From Bdellovibrionales bacterium (GTDB lineage: Bacteria; Bdellovibrionota; Bdellovibrionia; Bdellovibrionales; UBA1609), in assembly GCA_026713205.1 (NCBI GenBank), contig JAPOOY010000175.1, positions 1 through 6,704 of the forward strand: a DNA stretch of 6,704 nt. The letters run 5' to 3'. This document shows, one piece after another, positions 1 to 6,058 of this stretch. The notes beneath the pieces were generated by a model. The model saw only the letters and a list, made by a program, of their open reading frames with translations, was not told where the DNA came from and ran no database searches. Position 1 is the first letter of the stretch. The number at the start of each line of letters is the position of its first letter. The translations under genes and the position numbers were made by a program.

Positions 1-492
1 CTTGCTCTGTTTTCCGGCGGATTGGGGATTCCTCATCTTTTTTCTGAAATTTTACCGACTCATCCTCCCCACTTCCTCTCGCTTTGGCTTAAAGGCTTCA
101 CTGTTAAAACTTTTACCGGCTCTCTTCTGGCAGAGGGGCTGTTAATGAGTGGCTCCGTTTTGGCTTCTTTAGTTGTAGCTGGTGTTACAGCCCGTTATTT
201 TCTGTCTTCCCGATCCGTTAGTCCACAGGCTTGGATGAAAATTCTGGAAAAGGCTTTCTATGTGGATCAATTACTAAAGGATTTTATTATCATTCCGTTT
301 AAAAATTTATCTCTGACTCTTTATGAGAATATTGACAATCGGCTTATTCGCGGCGGAGTGCATGCTCTGGCTTTTCAAACCTTTTCTATCCGAAGGATTT
401 TTTCTGTTTGGCAAAACGGAAATATTCAATCCTATGCATTTTATTTTGTTCTGGGTTTGGGATTCTTATTAACTTTGGTTTTTATAAGGTAA
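1..492 (+). CDS. nuoL: NADH-quinone oxidoreductase subunit L, C-terminal part (5' end outside window)
   Basis: This is the last 163 codons of the distal antiporter-like proton-pumping subunit of respiratory complex I, an inner-membrane protein. The frame is open from base 1, so the TTG at 22 is internal and not a start. Visible parts are a hydrophobic membrane segment at about fragment residues 46-68, then a long amphipathic stretch (about 77-120) beginning LEKAFYVDQLLKDF, which corresponds to the lateral helix that runs along NuoM and NuoN in the family. A final membrane helix (about 145-162) ends in FIR before the TAA. A Tyr-Val-Asp motif and the closing SYAFYFVLGLG pattern are typical of NuoL C-termini. 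nuoM starts 3 nt downstream, giving the usual L-M-N order. The catalytic antiporter core lies upstream of the window and cannot be judged. Assignment rests on this C-terminal pattern plus gene order. Confidence 0.9.
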   Translation, partial: LALFSGGLGIPHLFSEILPTHPPHFLSLWLKGFTVKTFTGSLLAEGLLMSGSVLASLVVAGVTARYFLSSRSVSPQAWMKILEKAFYVDQLLKDFIIIPFKNLSLTLYENIDNRLIRGGVHALAFQTFSIRRIFSVWQNGNIQSYAFYFVLGLGFLLTLVFIR

Positions 493-495
493 AAA

Positions 496-2088
496 ATGCT
501 TAGTTCACTTATTTTCAGTCCCATTATTTTAGGAGCTTCATTCTTTTTTGTGCCTAAGAAGTATTTAAAGCCTACAGCTCTGGGAGCCAGCCTCTTGTGT
601 TTTTTTCTTTCCCTTGGTCTTTTTTGTTTTTTTGATCCCTCCACGGCTCATCTTCAAATGGTTCAGAAAATTCCTCTCATTCCATTTTTGGGAATGAATT
701 ATTTTCTTGGAGTGGATGGGTTATCTTTTTGGTATGTTCTTTTAACCGCTTTTTTACTTCCTTTAACCGTGCTTTGTTCCTGGAAACAGAATCAGCCTCT
801 TTATTTCTTTTTTTTATTCCTTCTTTGCGGCACTGTTATGGGAACTTTTTTAAGTTTTGATAGTCTTTTGTTTTTTCTGTTTTTTGATATGACTCTCATT
901 CCTTTGTTTTTTCTTATTTACCTTTGGGGTGGAAAAGACAGGGTGTACGCGGCTTTTAAATTTTTAATTTACACTTTTTTTGCTTCTCTTTTTCTTCTGG
1001 CGGCCTTGGTGACGCTTATGTTGATTTCCAAACAGTCCCTGGGGTATTTGTCCGCCAGTTTGTTGGATTTTTATAAACTGGATTTGGTTTTTGTCCCTGG
1101 TGGATTTTTAAACACTCAAACTCTGCTTTTTTTCTGCTGCGCCTTGGCTTTTGCCGTAAAAACCCCTCTGTTTCCCTTTCATACCTGGCTCCCTTTGGCC
1201 CACGGAGAAGCTCCCACAGCCGGATCTGTTTATTTGGCGGCTGTCGTATTAAAGATGGGAACTTACGGATGGTTTCGGCTTGTATTGCCTCTTTTTCCGG
1301 CGGCTTCCCTGTATTATTCTCCTGTGCTTTTATTTCTGGCGGTTTTAGGTTTAATTTATGCCAGCCTGGTGGCTTTTGCCCAAACAGATTTAAAAAAACT
1401 TGTAGCCTATTCCTCCGTGGCCCATATCGCCTTTGTTCCTATTGGAATTTTTGCTTTTAATGTGTATGGGATGTTCGGAGGTTTTTATCAAACTCTCACC
1501 CATGCGGTTTCCTCTGCCGGTCTTTTTTTAATAGTGGGGCTTTTGTATGAAAGAACTCATACAAGGGAAATGGGGAATTATGGAGGTCTATCCAAGTCCA
1601 TGCCCTGGTGTGCTATTGTATTTTTTATTATAACCTTGTCTTCCATTGCCTTGCCTTTAACAGCCGGGTTTGTTTCAGAATTTTTAACTCTTTTAGGCTC
1701 TTATTTATCAGGTGGTAAGTGGGTTTGGTTTGCTGTGGCCGGAGTGGTTCTTTCCGCTGTTTATATGCTAAATGTTTTTCAAAAAGTTTTTTTAGGCGAG
1801 GAAAAAACCAATTTAAAATCTCTCGGAGACCTCAATAGGCGGGAATTAGCCATTTTAATCCCTATTGTCTTACTGGTGTTTTTAATGGGGGTTTTCCCTA
1901 ATTTGTTTTTCAAATATTCTCGTGCCAGTTTGGAGCAACTGAGCGCCAATTACTCTAACTATCAATTGAAGGTTTATATGCCGGATGAACAGAAAAAGGA
2001 AGATATTGAACTTCAAAGTGATCTGTCTGAAGTTTTATTTCAGAAGGATTCAAAAAGATTGGATTTCACTTCAGGAGAGAAATTCTAA
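496..2088 (+). CDS. nuoM: NADH-quinone oxidoreductase subunit M
   Basis: This is the middle antiporter-like, proton-translocating subunit of complex I, 530 residues with about 14 membrane helices (E. coli NuoM is 509). Family landmarks are LGVDGLSFWYVLLT (71-84), the TM6 lysine in AAFKFLIYT (K155), FAVKTPLFPFHTWLP (219-233) with K222 matching the E. coli TM7 lysine, EAPTAGSV (238-245), K253 in VVLKMGTYG, LKKLVAYSSVAHI (299-311), and E395 in AGFVSEFL matching the TM12 glutamate. Two deviations stand out. The TM5 glutamate of the usual WEMMLVP-type motif is D131 (GAT at 886-888), and the acidic residue of the common LPDAH motif is L234. The tail after about residue 490 is charged and longer than usual. 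The start has an AAGG site at 486-489, 6 nt upstream. It ends in TAATG shared with nuoN. Recognition as NuoM is secure. Confidence 0.96.
   Translation: MLSSLIFSPIILGASFFFVPKKYLKPTALGASLLCFFLSLGLFCFFDPSTAHLQMVQKIPLIPFLGMNYFLGVDGLSFWYVLLTAFLLPLTVLCSWKQNQPLYFFFLFLLCGTVMGTFLSFDSLLFFLFFDMTLIPLFFLIYLWGGKDRVYAAFKFLIYTFFASLFLLAALVTLMLISKQSLGYLSASLLDFYKLDLVFVPGGFLNTQTLLFFCCALAFAVKTPLFPFHTWLPLAHGEAPTAGSVYLAAVVLKMGTYGWFRLVLPLFPAASLYYSPVLLFLAVLGLIYASLVAFAQTDLKKLVAYSSVAHIAFVPIGIFAFNVYGMFGGFYQTLTHAVSSAGLFLIVGLLYERTHTREMGNYGGLSKSMPWCAIVFFIITLSSIALPLTAGFVSEFLTLLGSYLSGGKWVWFAVAGVVLSAVYMLNVFQKVFLGEEKTNLKSLGDLNRRELAILIPIVLLVFLMGVFPNLFFKYSRASLEQLSANYSNYQLKVYMPDEQKKEDIELQSDLSEVLFQKDSKRLDFTSGEKF
2073..2077 (+). 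promoter_or_regulatory. Shine-Dalgarno site of nuoN inside the nuoM 3' end
   Basis: AGGAG lies 10 nt upstream of the nuoN ATG at 2088, within the last codons of nuoM. It supports this start and fits reinitiation or coupling at the overlapping TAATG. Confidence 0.65.
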
Positions 2089-3497
2089 TGGATATTTTAC
2101 AAAATTTCATCCGGCTTTTTCCTGTTATAACTCCCGGTCTTTTTGCTTTTCTGCCTTTGATTTTAAAAGTGATCAATAACAATAAAGAGATCAATCCACG
2201 AATTGTTTTAAGTGTCCATTTTTTGGGAATACTGACTTCTCTTTTGCTCTTTTTGTTATTGGGTTTTCGGGGAAATGAGGTGTTATCTTTGCGATTTGAT
2301 ATGTATTCCACCGGAGCCTGTGCCTTGGTGGCGCTGGCCGCCCTGCAAAGCCTTCCTCTGTTTTCTTTTAATCAATGGATTGATAAAAAACAATTCACGG
2401 AAATCCTGTTTTTATTTTCCCATGGTGTGGCCGCCCTCTATGTTTTTTGTTTGTCTCAGGATCTGATGACGGCCTTTATCAGCTTAGAGGCGGCTTCTTT
2501 AATGGCTTATATGGTGATGGCTTTGGGCCGCAAAGAATCTCTTTGTCTGGAGGCTGCCATTAAATATTTTGTTTTAAGTTCTTTGGCCGGAGTGGTTTTT
2601 CTTTATGGCTTGTCTTTTATCTTTGGTGTAGTGGGGGGAGTGGACTTTTTAAGTCTTCGGGAGATGGAACAAGCTCAATTTAACCGATTTTTCTTTATAG
2701 GCCTGGTTTTTTTACTTGCAGGGCTTCTTTTTAAAATGGCGGTGTTTCCATTTCAATTTTGGCTGGCGGATGTTTATCAGGGAGCGCTTACCCCTCTTAC
2801 CTCTTTTATGGCCACAGGTTTTAAAACAGCCGTGGTGCTCTTTGTGGGGAAACTCTTTCAATTACCGCTTTTTACTTTCAGTCATCACGGAGAGTGGTTT
2901 GTTTATGGTTTAGGGGGGGTAAGTGTTTTAACGGTTTTATTTGGAAGTGTAATGGCTTTAAAACAGGTGAAACTCAAGCGTCTTGCGGCTTTTTCCAGTT
3001 TAACTCATTCCGGTTATTTAATGATGGCTCTAACGGGGATTTTAACTCTGACAGACCAGGATTTCCGCCCCATTTTTTATTATCTTTTGGCTTATATTTT
3101 TATGACAGGAGGCCTTTTTGGCGCCATTCAACTTTTGGAAACAAAAAACTCTCAGACGGATTTAGGAGATTTAAAAGGCTTATTCAAAAATCAGTTCTGG
3201 CTTGCCGGAGGACTGTCTTTGTTTTTATTGGGTCTGGCGGGAGTGCCTCCGATTTTTGGATTTTTTTCCAAAGTTGCGATTTTTCAACCTTTGATTTTAA
3301 GTCAGAACTGGTGGCTTCTTTTTTGGGCTTTGGTGGGTTCCGCCATTGGGATTTATTATTATATAAAGCCCCTTCTTTTTATGCTGGAAAAAGGAGAGGG
3401 AAGAGGCTTTAGAACTTTAGGGGCTAAGGCATTAATTCTTTTTTCCGGAGCCGGAGCTTTATTTGGCGCTTTTATCTTTGGCTTTTTCTTAGGCTAA
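2088..3497 (+). CDS. nuoN: NADH-quinone oxidoreductase subunit N
   Basis: This is the third antiporter-like subunit of complex I, next to the NuoA/J/K/H end of the membrane arm. It has 469 residues, close to the 485 of E. coli NuoN, and about 14 predicted membrane helices. Key charged residues are kept: E134 in ISLEAASL (TM5), K159 in AAIKYF (TM6), K216 in LLFKMAVFPFQFW (TM7), K246 in GFKTAVV (TM8), and K395 in the late helix following LAGVPPIFGFFSK (383-395), a NuoN signature. KLKRLAAFSSLTHSGYLMM (295-313) is the antiporter-family motif before the broken helix. The ATG overlaps the nuoM stop by one base (TAATG), with an AGGAG site at 2073-2077, so translational coupling is likely. No missing residue or frameshift is seen. 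It is the last nuo gene, and the next gene starts 13 nt later. Confidence 0.96.
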   Translation: MDILQNFIRLFPVITPGLFAFLPLILKVINNNKEINPRIVLSVHFLGILTSLLLFLLLGFRGNEVLSLRFDMYSTGACALVALAALQSLPLFSFNQWIDKKQFTEILFLFSHGVAALYVFCLSQDLMTAFISLEAASLMAYMVMALGRKESLCLEAAIKYFVLSSLAGVVFLYGLSFIFGVVGGVDFLSLREMEQAQFNRFFFIGLVFLLAGLLFKMAVFPFQFWLADVYQGALTPLTSFMATGFKTAVVLFVGKLFQLPLFTFSHHGEWFVYGLGGVSVLTVLFGSVMALKQVKLKRLAAFSSLTHSGYLMMALTGILTLTDQDFRPIFYYLLAYIFMTGGLFGAIQLLETKNSQTDLGDLKGLFKNQFWLAGGLSLFLLGLAGVPPIFGFFSKVAIFQPLILSQNWWLLFWALVGSAIGIYYYIKPLLFMLEKGEGRGFRTLGAKALILFSGAGALFGAFIFGFFLG

Positions 3498-3510
3498 AGC
3501 TCTTTTCACT

Positions 3511-4545
3511 ATGGGTTCTTTTTTATTTAAACGACTCATTCAGACTGTGCCAGCTCTTATCGGAGTGACTCTTGTTTCTTTTTTTATTTTGCGGCTCATT
3601 CCCGGGGATCCTGTTCAACAGCTTCTGGGGGAAAGAGGCGGTTCTCCGGAATTAGTTCAGGAAATGAGAGCCGCCTTGGGTTTGGATAAACCTCTTTGGA
3701 CACAATATTTTTTATTTCTCAAGTCGCTTTTTCAGGGAGATTTAGGCACTTCCCTTATTACGGGACAGCCTGTTCTTAAGGAGTTTTTGACTTATTTTCC
3801 CGCTACAGTGGAGTTGTCTTTTTTTGCGTTAACCGGGGCTTTGCTTTTAGGGATTCCCCTGGGAATAGCATCCGCTTTGAAGAGAAATACAGTCTTGGAT
3901 TACACAATAATGGGAGGTTCTTTTTTAGGTTTCTCCATGTCGGTTTTTTGGTGGGGCTTGATGTTGATTTTGGTTTTTTCCGTAACCCTGGGATGGACGC
4001 CCGTTGCGGGAAGAATTGGAGCTTTGTATGACATTAATCAGGTTACAGGATTTTACCTGATTGATGTGTGGTTTTCTGAAAACAGCTTGAAGGCTTTTGG
4101 ATCAGCTTTGAGTCATTTGCTTCTTCCCACCTTCACTTTAGGAGCCATTCCCCTGGCTTTCATTGTTCGCATGACTCGCTCCAGTTTTCTGGAAGTTTTA
4201 AAAAAGGATTATGTGCGAACAGCCTGGGGAAAAGGGCTGGGTCCGGGAAAAGTTTTTTTTCTTCATGCTTTTTTTAATACTCTTCTACCCATTGTGACTG
4301 TTGTGGGATTTTTAACAGGAGCTTTACTGACGGGAGCTGTACTTACGGAAACTGTGTTTTCCTGGCCGGGGATCGGTCATTGGTTTGTGAAAGGGGTTTT
4401 ATCCAGGGACTATCCGGTTATTACAGGAGGCGTCCTTTTAATGGCTTTTATTATAATGGGAATAAATATTTTAGTGGATGTCATTTACATAACAGTTGAT
4501 CCCTCTGTGAGGGATTTACTTTTAAAAAATGAGAAAAATGTTTAA
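3511..4545 (+). CDS. Dipeptide/oligopeptide ABC transporter permease, DppB/OppB family
   Basis: This is one of the two inner-membrane permease subunits of a peptide-type (nickel/dipeptide/oligopeptide) ABC importer, 344 residues, the usual family length. The N-terminal helix has the classic FKRLIQTVPALIGVTLVSFF pattern followed by RLIPGDP (28-34). LGLDKPLWTQYF (56-67) and GDLGTSLITGQPV (76-88) are the conserved periplasmic motifs. The cytoplasmic EAA loop that docks onto the ATPase lies at about 234-260 (DYVRTAWGKGLG then HAFFNTLLP). TETVFSWPGIG (279-289) and the terminal DPSVRDL (330-336) are also diagnostic. The start matches family N-termini, but no Shine-Dalgarno is visible in the 13 nt after nuoN, so it may depend on coupling to nuoN. 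It overlaps the DppC-like gene by 17 nt, and the two should form a heterodimer. Substrate cannot be told from the permease alone: peptides are likely, while nickel or glutathione remain possible. Confidence 0.93.
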   Translation: MGSFLFKRLIQTVPALIGVTLVSFFILRLIPGDPVQQLLGERGGSPELVQEMRAALGLDKPLWTQYFLFLKSLFQGDLGTSLITGQPVLKEFLTYFPATVELSFFALTGALLLGIPLGIASALKRNTVLDYTIMGGSFLGFSMSVFWWGLMLILVFSVTLGWTPVAGRIGALYDINQVTGFYLIDVWFSENSLKAFGSALSHLLLPTFTLGAIPLAFIVRMTRSSFLEVLKKDYVRTAWGKGLGPGKVFFLHAFFNTLLPIVTVVGFLTGALLTGAVLTETVFSWPGIGHWFVKGVLSRDYPVITGGVLLMAFIIMGINILVDVIYITVDPSVRDLLLKNEKNV

Positions 4546-5452
4546 AAGTTATTTTTATAAAAAGAGTGTTTTTCAGAAAAGATTTAACTTTATGAAAAAC
4601 AATCTTCTTGTTTCATTTTGTTTTGTCGGGATTATTTTCATTTCTTTAGCTTCTGTTTTTTCCTCCTGGATTTTCAGTCACTCTCCTTATGCCATTTATG
4701 AAGATTTTTTAACCCTCCCGCCATTTTGGATGGATGGAGGGTCTTTACAGTTTCCTTTGGGGACGGATGATTTGGGAAGAGACTTGATGATACGGCTTTT
4801 GTATGGCGGAAAAATTTCTCTACTGGTGGGCGGGGTTGTGATGATAATGTCCCTGGTTTTTGGTTTAATTTTTGGAATGGTGGCGGCTGTATCAAAGAGG
4901 GCAGCTCCCTGGATTATGGGAATGGTGGATATCTTTATGTCTTTTCCGGGAATTTTAATTGCCATTGTGGTTGTGGCTATTTTAGGGCCGGGACTTTTTA
5001 ATGCCTGTTTAGCGGCAAGTCTTATGTGTCTGCCATTGATGATTCGTTTGGTGAGAAGTCTGGCTCTTAGAGAAATGGGACTTCCCTATGTGGAATCCAG
5101 CCGAAGTTTTGGAGCCGGCACTCCCCGCCTGGTGGTTTTTCATATTCTCCCTAATTGTCTGGGAGAAATTTCCGTTCAATCCGTTTTAAATTTCAGTGAA
5201 GGCATATTAACTGTTGCGGCCTTGAGTTTTTTGGGTTTGGGGGCCGAGCCGCCTCTTCCCGAATGGGGGGTGATGATCTCTGATGGAAGAGCCTATATAC
5301 AAAATGCCTGGTGGCTCATTTGTTTTCCCGGCCTTTGTCTTTTAGTTTTGGTTTTATGCGTGAATATCATAGGGGAAAGATTAAGGGATTTTTTTGATCC
5401 CAGGCTGTCTTCCCAATCCGGCTCTTCCGATCCGATTGGGAAGTTTGCGTAG
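4529..5452 (+). CDS. Dipeptide/oligopeptide ABC transporter permease, DppC/OppC family
   Basis: This is the second permease subunit, partner of the preceding DppB-like protein, in the inner membrane. It has 307 residues, normal for the family. A Lys/Arg-rich cytoplasmic N-terminus is followed by one helix (about 25-50), the periplasmic motif FPLGTDDLGRDL (75-86), LLYGGKISLLVG (90-101), DIFMSFPGIL (134-143), the EAA loop (about 188-210: VESSRSFGAGTPR to HILPN), LSFLGLGAEPPLPEWG (232-247) and the C-terminal NIIGERLRDFFDPRL (279-293). The first ATG is at 4529, inside the 3' end of the DppB-like gene. ATG 4538 (M4) is an alternative only three codons later, and ATG 4592 (M22) would remove the basic leader. 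A purine-rich GAGGGA at 4509-4514 is 14 nt from the first ATG, farther than ideal. A 10-bp inverted repeat lies in the last codons. No ATPase or binding-protein gene follows within the window. Confidence 0.93.
   Translation: MRKMFKSYFYKKSVFQKRFNFMKNNLLVSFCFVGIIFISLASVFSSWIFSHSPYAIYEDFLTLPPFWMDGGSLQFPLGTDDLGRDLMIRLLYGGKISLLVGGVVMIMSLVFGLIFGMVAAVSKRAAPWIMGMVDIFMSFPGILIAIVVVAILGPGLFNACLAASLMCLPLMIRLVRSLALREMGLPYVESSRSFGAGTPRLVVFHILPNCLGEISVQSVLNFSEGILTVAALSFLGLGAEPPLPEWGVMISDGRAYIQNAWWLICFPGLCLLVLVLCVNIIGERLRDFFDPRLSSQSGSSDPIGKFA
5409..5443 (+). terminator. Stem-loop at the end of the DppC-like gene, possible weak terminator or mRNA-stabilising hairpin
   Basis: CTTCCCAATC (5409-5418) and GATTGGGAAG (5434-5443) are a perfect 10-bp inverted repeat separated by 15 nt. 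The hairpin ends 7 nt before the last base of the TAG stop region. Only TTT follows, then GCG, so it lacks the U-tract of a strong intrinsic terminator. It could attenuate or protect the 3' end of the nuo-dpp transcript. Part of the symmetry may be accidental, because it lies in coding sequence for a variable C-terminal tail (SSQSGSSDPIGKFA). Confidence 0.4.
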
Positions 5453-5497
5453 GAAATAGAATCCGGTTGTTTTTGTAAAAAGTAGAGAATCTTCCGA

Positions 5498-5515
5498 TTT
5501 ATACCAATCGTGTTT
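5498..5515 (-). repeat. 18-bp motif, copy 1 (inverted)
   Basis: Read on the minus strand this is AAACACGATTGGTATAAA, which matches copy 3 at 15 of 18 positions. It bridges the outer and middle arms of the foldback. Confidence 0.55.
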
Positions 5516-5594
5516 GAAATTTGCGGTTTTTCAGAAGAAAAGAAAGATTACACCCTTCCTTAAGAGAATAGAGGGGTCAAAAGTTCAAACATGC

Positions 5595-5636
5595 GTTTTG
5601 CCACAGAGCAACCTTCGGTCGCTACTGTGTCAAAGC
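5595..5636. repeat. Apical hairpin inside the foldback loop
   Basis: Within the loop of the large foldback, G5595-G5600 (GTTTTG) pairs with C5631-C5636 (CAAAGC, one G-U), CACAG (5602-5606) with CTGTG (5625-5629), AGC (5607-5609) with GCT (5621-5623), and ACC (5611-5613) with GGT (5617-5619), leaving a TTC triloop. There are two single mismatches (5601/5630 and 5610/5620) and one bulged A (5624). The continued pairing suggests the whole element is shaped as a structure and is not a chance palindrome. Confidence 0.6.
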
Positions 5637-5708
5637 CGAACTCACTTTTGACCCCTCTATTCTCTTAAGGAAGGGCTAACTTTATGTTATTGGAAAACCG
5701 CAAATTTC

Positions 5709-5726
5709 AAACCGGACCAGTATAAA
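5709..5726 (+). repeat. 18-bp motif, copy 2
   Basis: AAACCGGACCAGTATAAA matches copy 3 at 15 of 18 positions. It is the right-hand counterpart of copy 1 in the foldback and lies 118 nt upstream of copy 3. Confidence 0.55.
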
Positions 5727-5792
5727 TCTTGAAATTTTCATTGGACGGGAGTCACATATTCTTTCACACCTGAAAAATCTAAAAATTCAAAA

Positions 5793-5811
5793 CTGTTGCA
5801 TATTTCAACAG
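5793..5811. repeat. Small 6-bp inverted repeat, possible operator
   Basis: CTGTTG (5793-5798) and CAACAG (5806-5811) are exact complements across a 7-nt spacer. The size suits a dimeric regulator's operator or a small hairpin, but a 6-bp match is expected by chance in a region of this length. Confidence 0.25.
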
Positions 5812-5826
5812 ATAATCTGAAAACTT

Positions 5827-5844
5827 AAACCGGATAGGTATAAA
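5827..5844 (+). repeat. 18-bp motif, copy 3, outside the foldback
   Basis: AAACCGGATAGGTATAAA agrees with copies 1 and 2 at the AAAC and GTATAAA ends. Because it lies about 100 bp beyond the foldback, the motif is not only a product of the foldback's symmetry. It could be a protein-binding site or a fragment of a second, degenerate repeat. Confidence 0.55.
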
Positions 5845-6048
5845 ACCCATTTCTTTTATATCTGACAAATTAAAAACTGAGACCGGCAAATTTCTCTTAT
5901 TATAAATTGTTAAACCAAATCTTTATAGTTTCCGAAGATTCTTTTAAGAGGATTAAAATTTTTTAAGTAAAGACTGTTTCAAATAGAGACAATTAGTTTT
6001 AACCCCAAAAGGAAAAATTAGGGGAATTATTTTTTCAATGTCATAATT

Positions 6049-6053
6049 GAGGA
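6049..6053 (+). promoter_or_regulatory. Shine-Dalgarno site for the exported-protein gene
   Basis: GAGGA lies 5 nt upstream of ATG 6059 and fixes this start. The only nearby in-frame ATG upstream, at 6038, runs into a stop after two codons. Confidence 0.75.
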
Positions 6054-6058
6054 AAAGC

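Larger units (their letters stand above)
5496..5728. repeat. Composite foldback of three nested perfect inverted repeats (9, 19 and 32 bp)
   Basis: The outer pair is GATTTATAC (5496-5504) with GTATAAATC (5720-5728). The middle pair is GTTTGAAATTTGCGGTTTT (5512-5530) with its exact complement at 5694-5712. The inner pair is a perfect 32-bp repeat, 5553-5584 (starting CCCTTCCTTAAGAGAATAG) against 5644-5675. Outer and middle pairs are separated by 7 nt on both sides; middle and inner pairs by 22 and 18 nt. The 59-nt loop (5585-5643) can itself pair. In all, 60 base pairs match exactly, so as RNA it would be one long hairpin and as DNA a possible cruciform. It lies outside genes. There is no clear target-site duplication, no transposase and no terminal U-tract. 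It may be a MITE-like or REP-like repeat, a nonstandard terminator or a structured RNA; the sequence alone does not decide. Confidence 0.85.
5453..6058. other. Gene-free intergenic region rich in inverted and degenerate repeats
   Basis: I see no credible coding region on either strand in these 606 bp. The first half holds the 233-bp composite foldback and copies of an 18-bp motif. The second half (about 5729-6058) is AT-rich with a small 6-bp inverted repeat. Further weak echoes of the repeats occur: AGAATCTTCCG at 5487-5497 is the near-complement (10 of 11) of CCGAAGATTCT at 5933-5943, and CCGGCAAATTTC near 5883 resembles CCGCAAATTTC near 5698. The region separates the nuo-dpp transcription unit from the gene for the exported protein and should contain that gene's promoter, although no strong sigma-70 match is evident. 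Confidence 0.7.

Noticed and set aside
2894..3412. 172-codon plus-strand frame inside nuoN
   Set aside because: It is an out-of-frame reading of nuoN, whose own frame carries all family motifs through this region.
4674..4965. Minus-strand open frames opposite the DppC-like gene
   Set aside because: Short frames overlapping a well-conserved permease gene in full; no start signals or recognisable content.
5553..5675. Complete insertion sequence
   Set aside because: The space between the arms is 59 nt and cannot encode a transposase, and no target-site duplication is seen at either the inner or the outer arms.
5545..5685. Integron attC site (long hairpin with GGCTAAC at its right edge)
   Set aside because: No matching GTTRRRY-type core on the left edge, and the arms are perfect, whereas attC stems carry characteristic unpaired bases; no integrase or cassette genes nearby.
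5877..5906. Possible sigma-70 promoter (CTGAGA, 18-nt spacer, TATAAA) for the exported-protein gene
   Set aside because: The -10 fits well but the -35 is poor, and such matches are common by chance in this AT-rich stretch; the start would also give a long leader of about 145 nt.
6003..6025. CCCC and GGGG runs before an AT-rich, T-rich stretch, looking like a terminator upstream of the last gene
   Set aside because: The stem is only 4 bp with a long loop and sits just upstream of the ribosome binding site, so it is unlikely to terminate.
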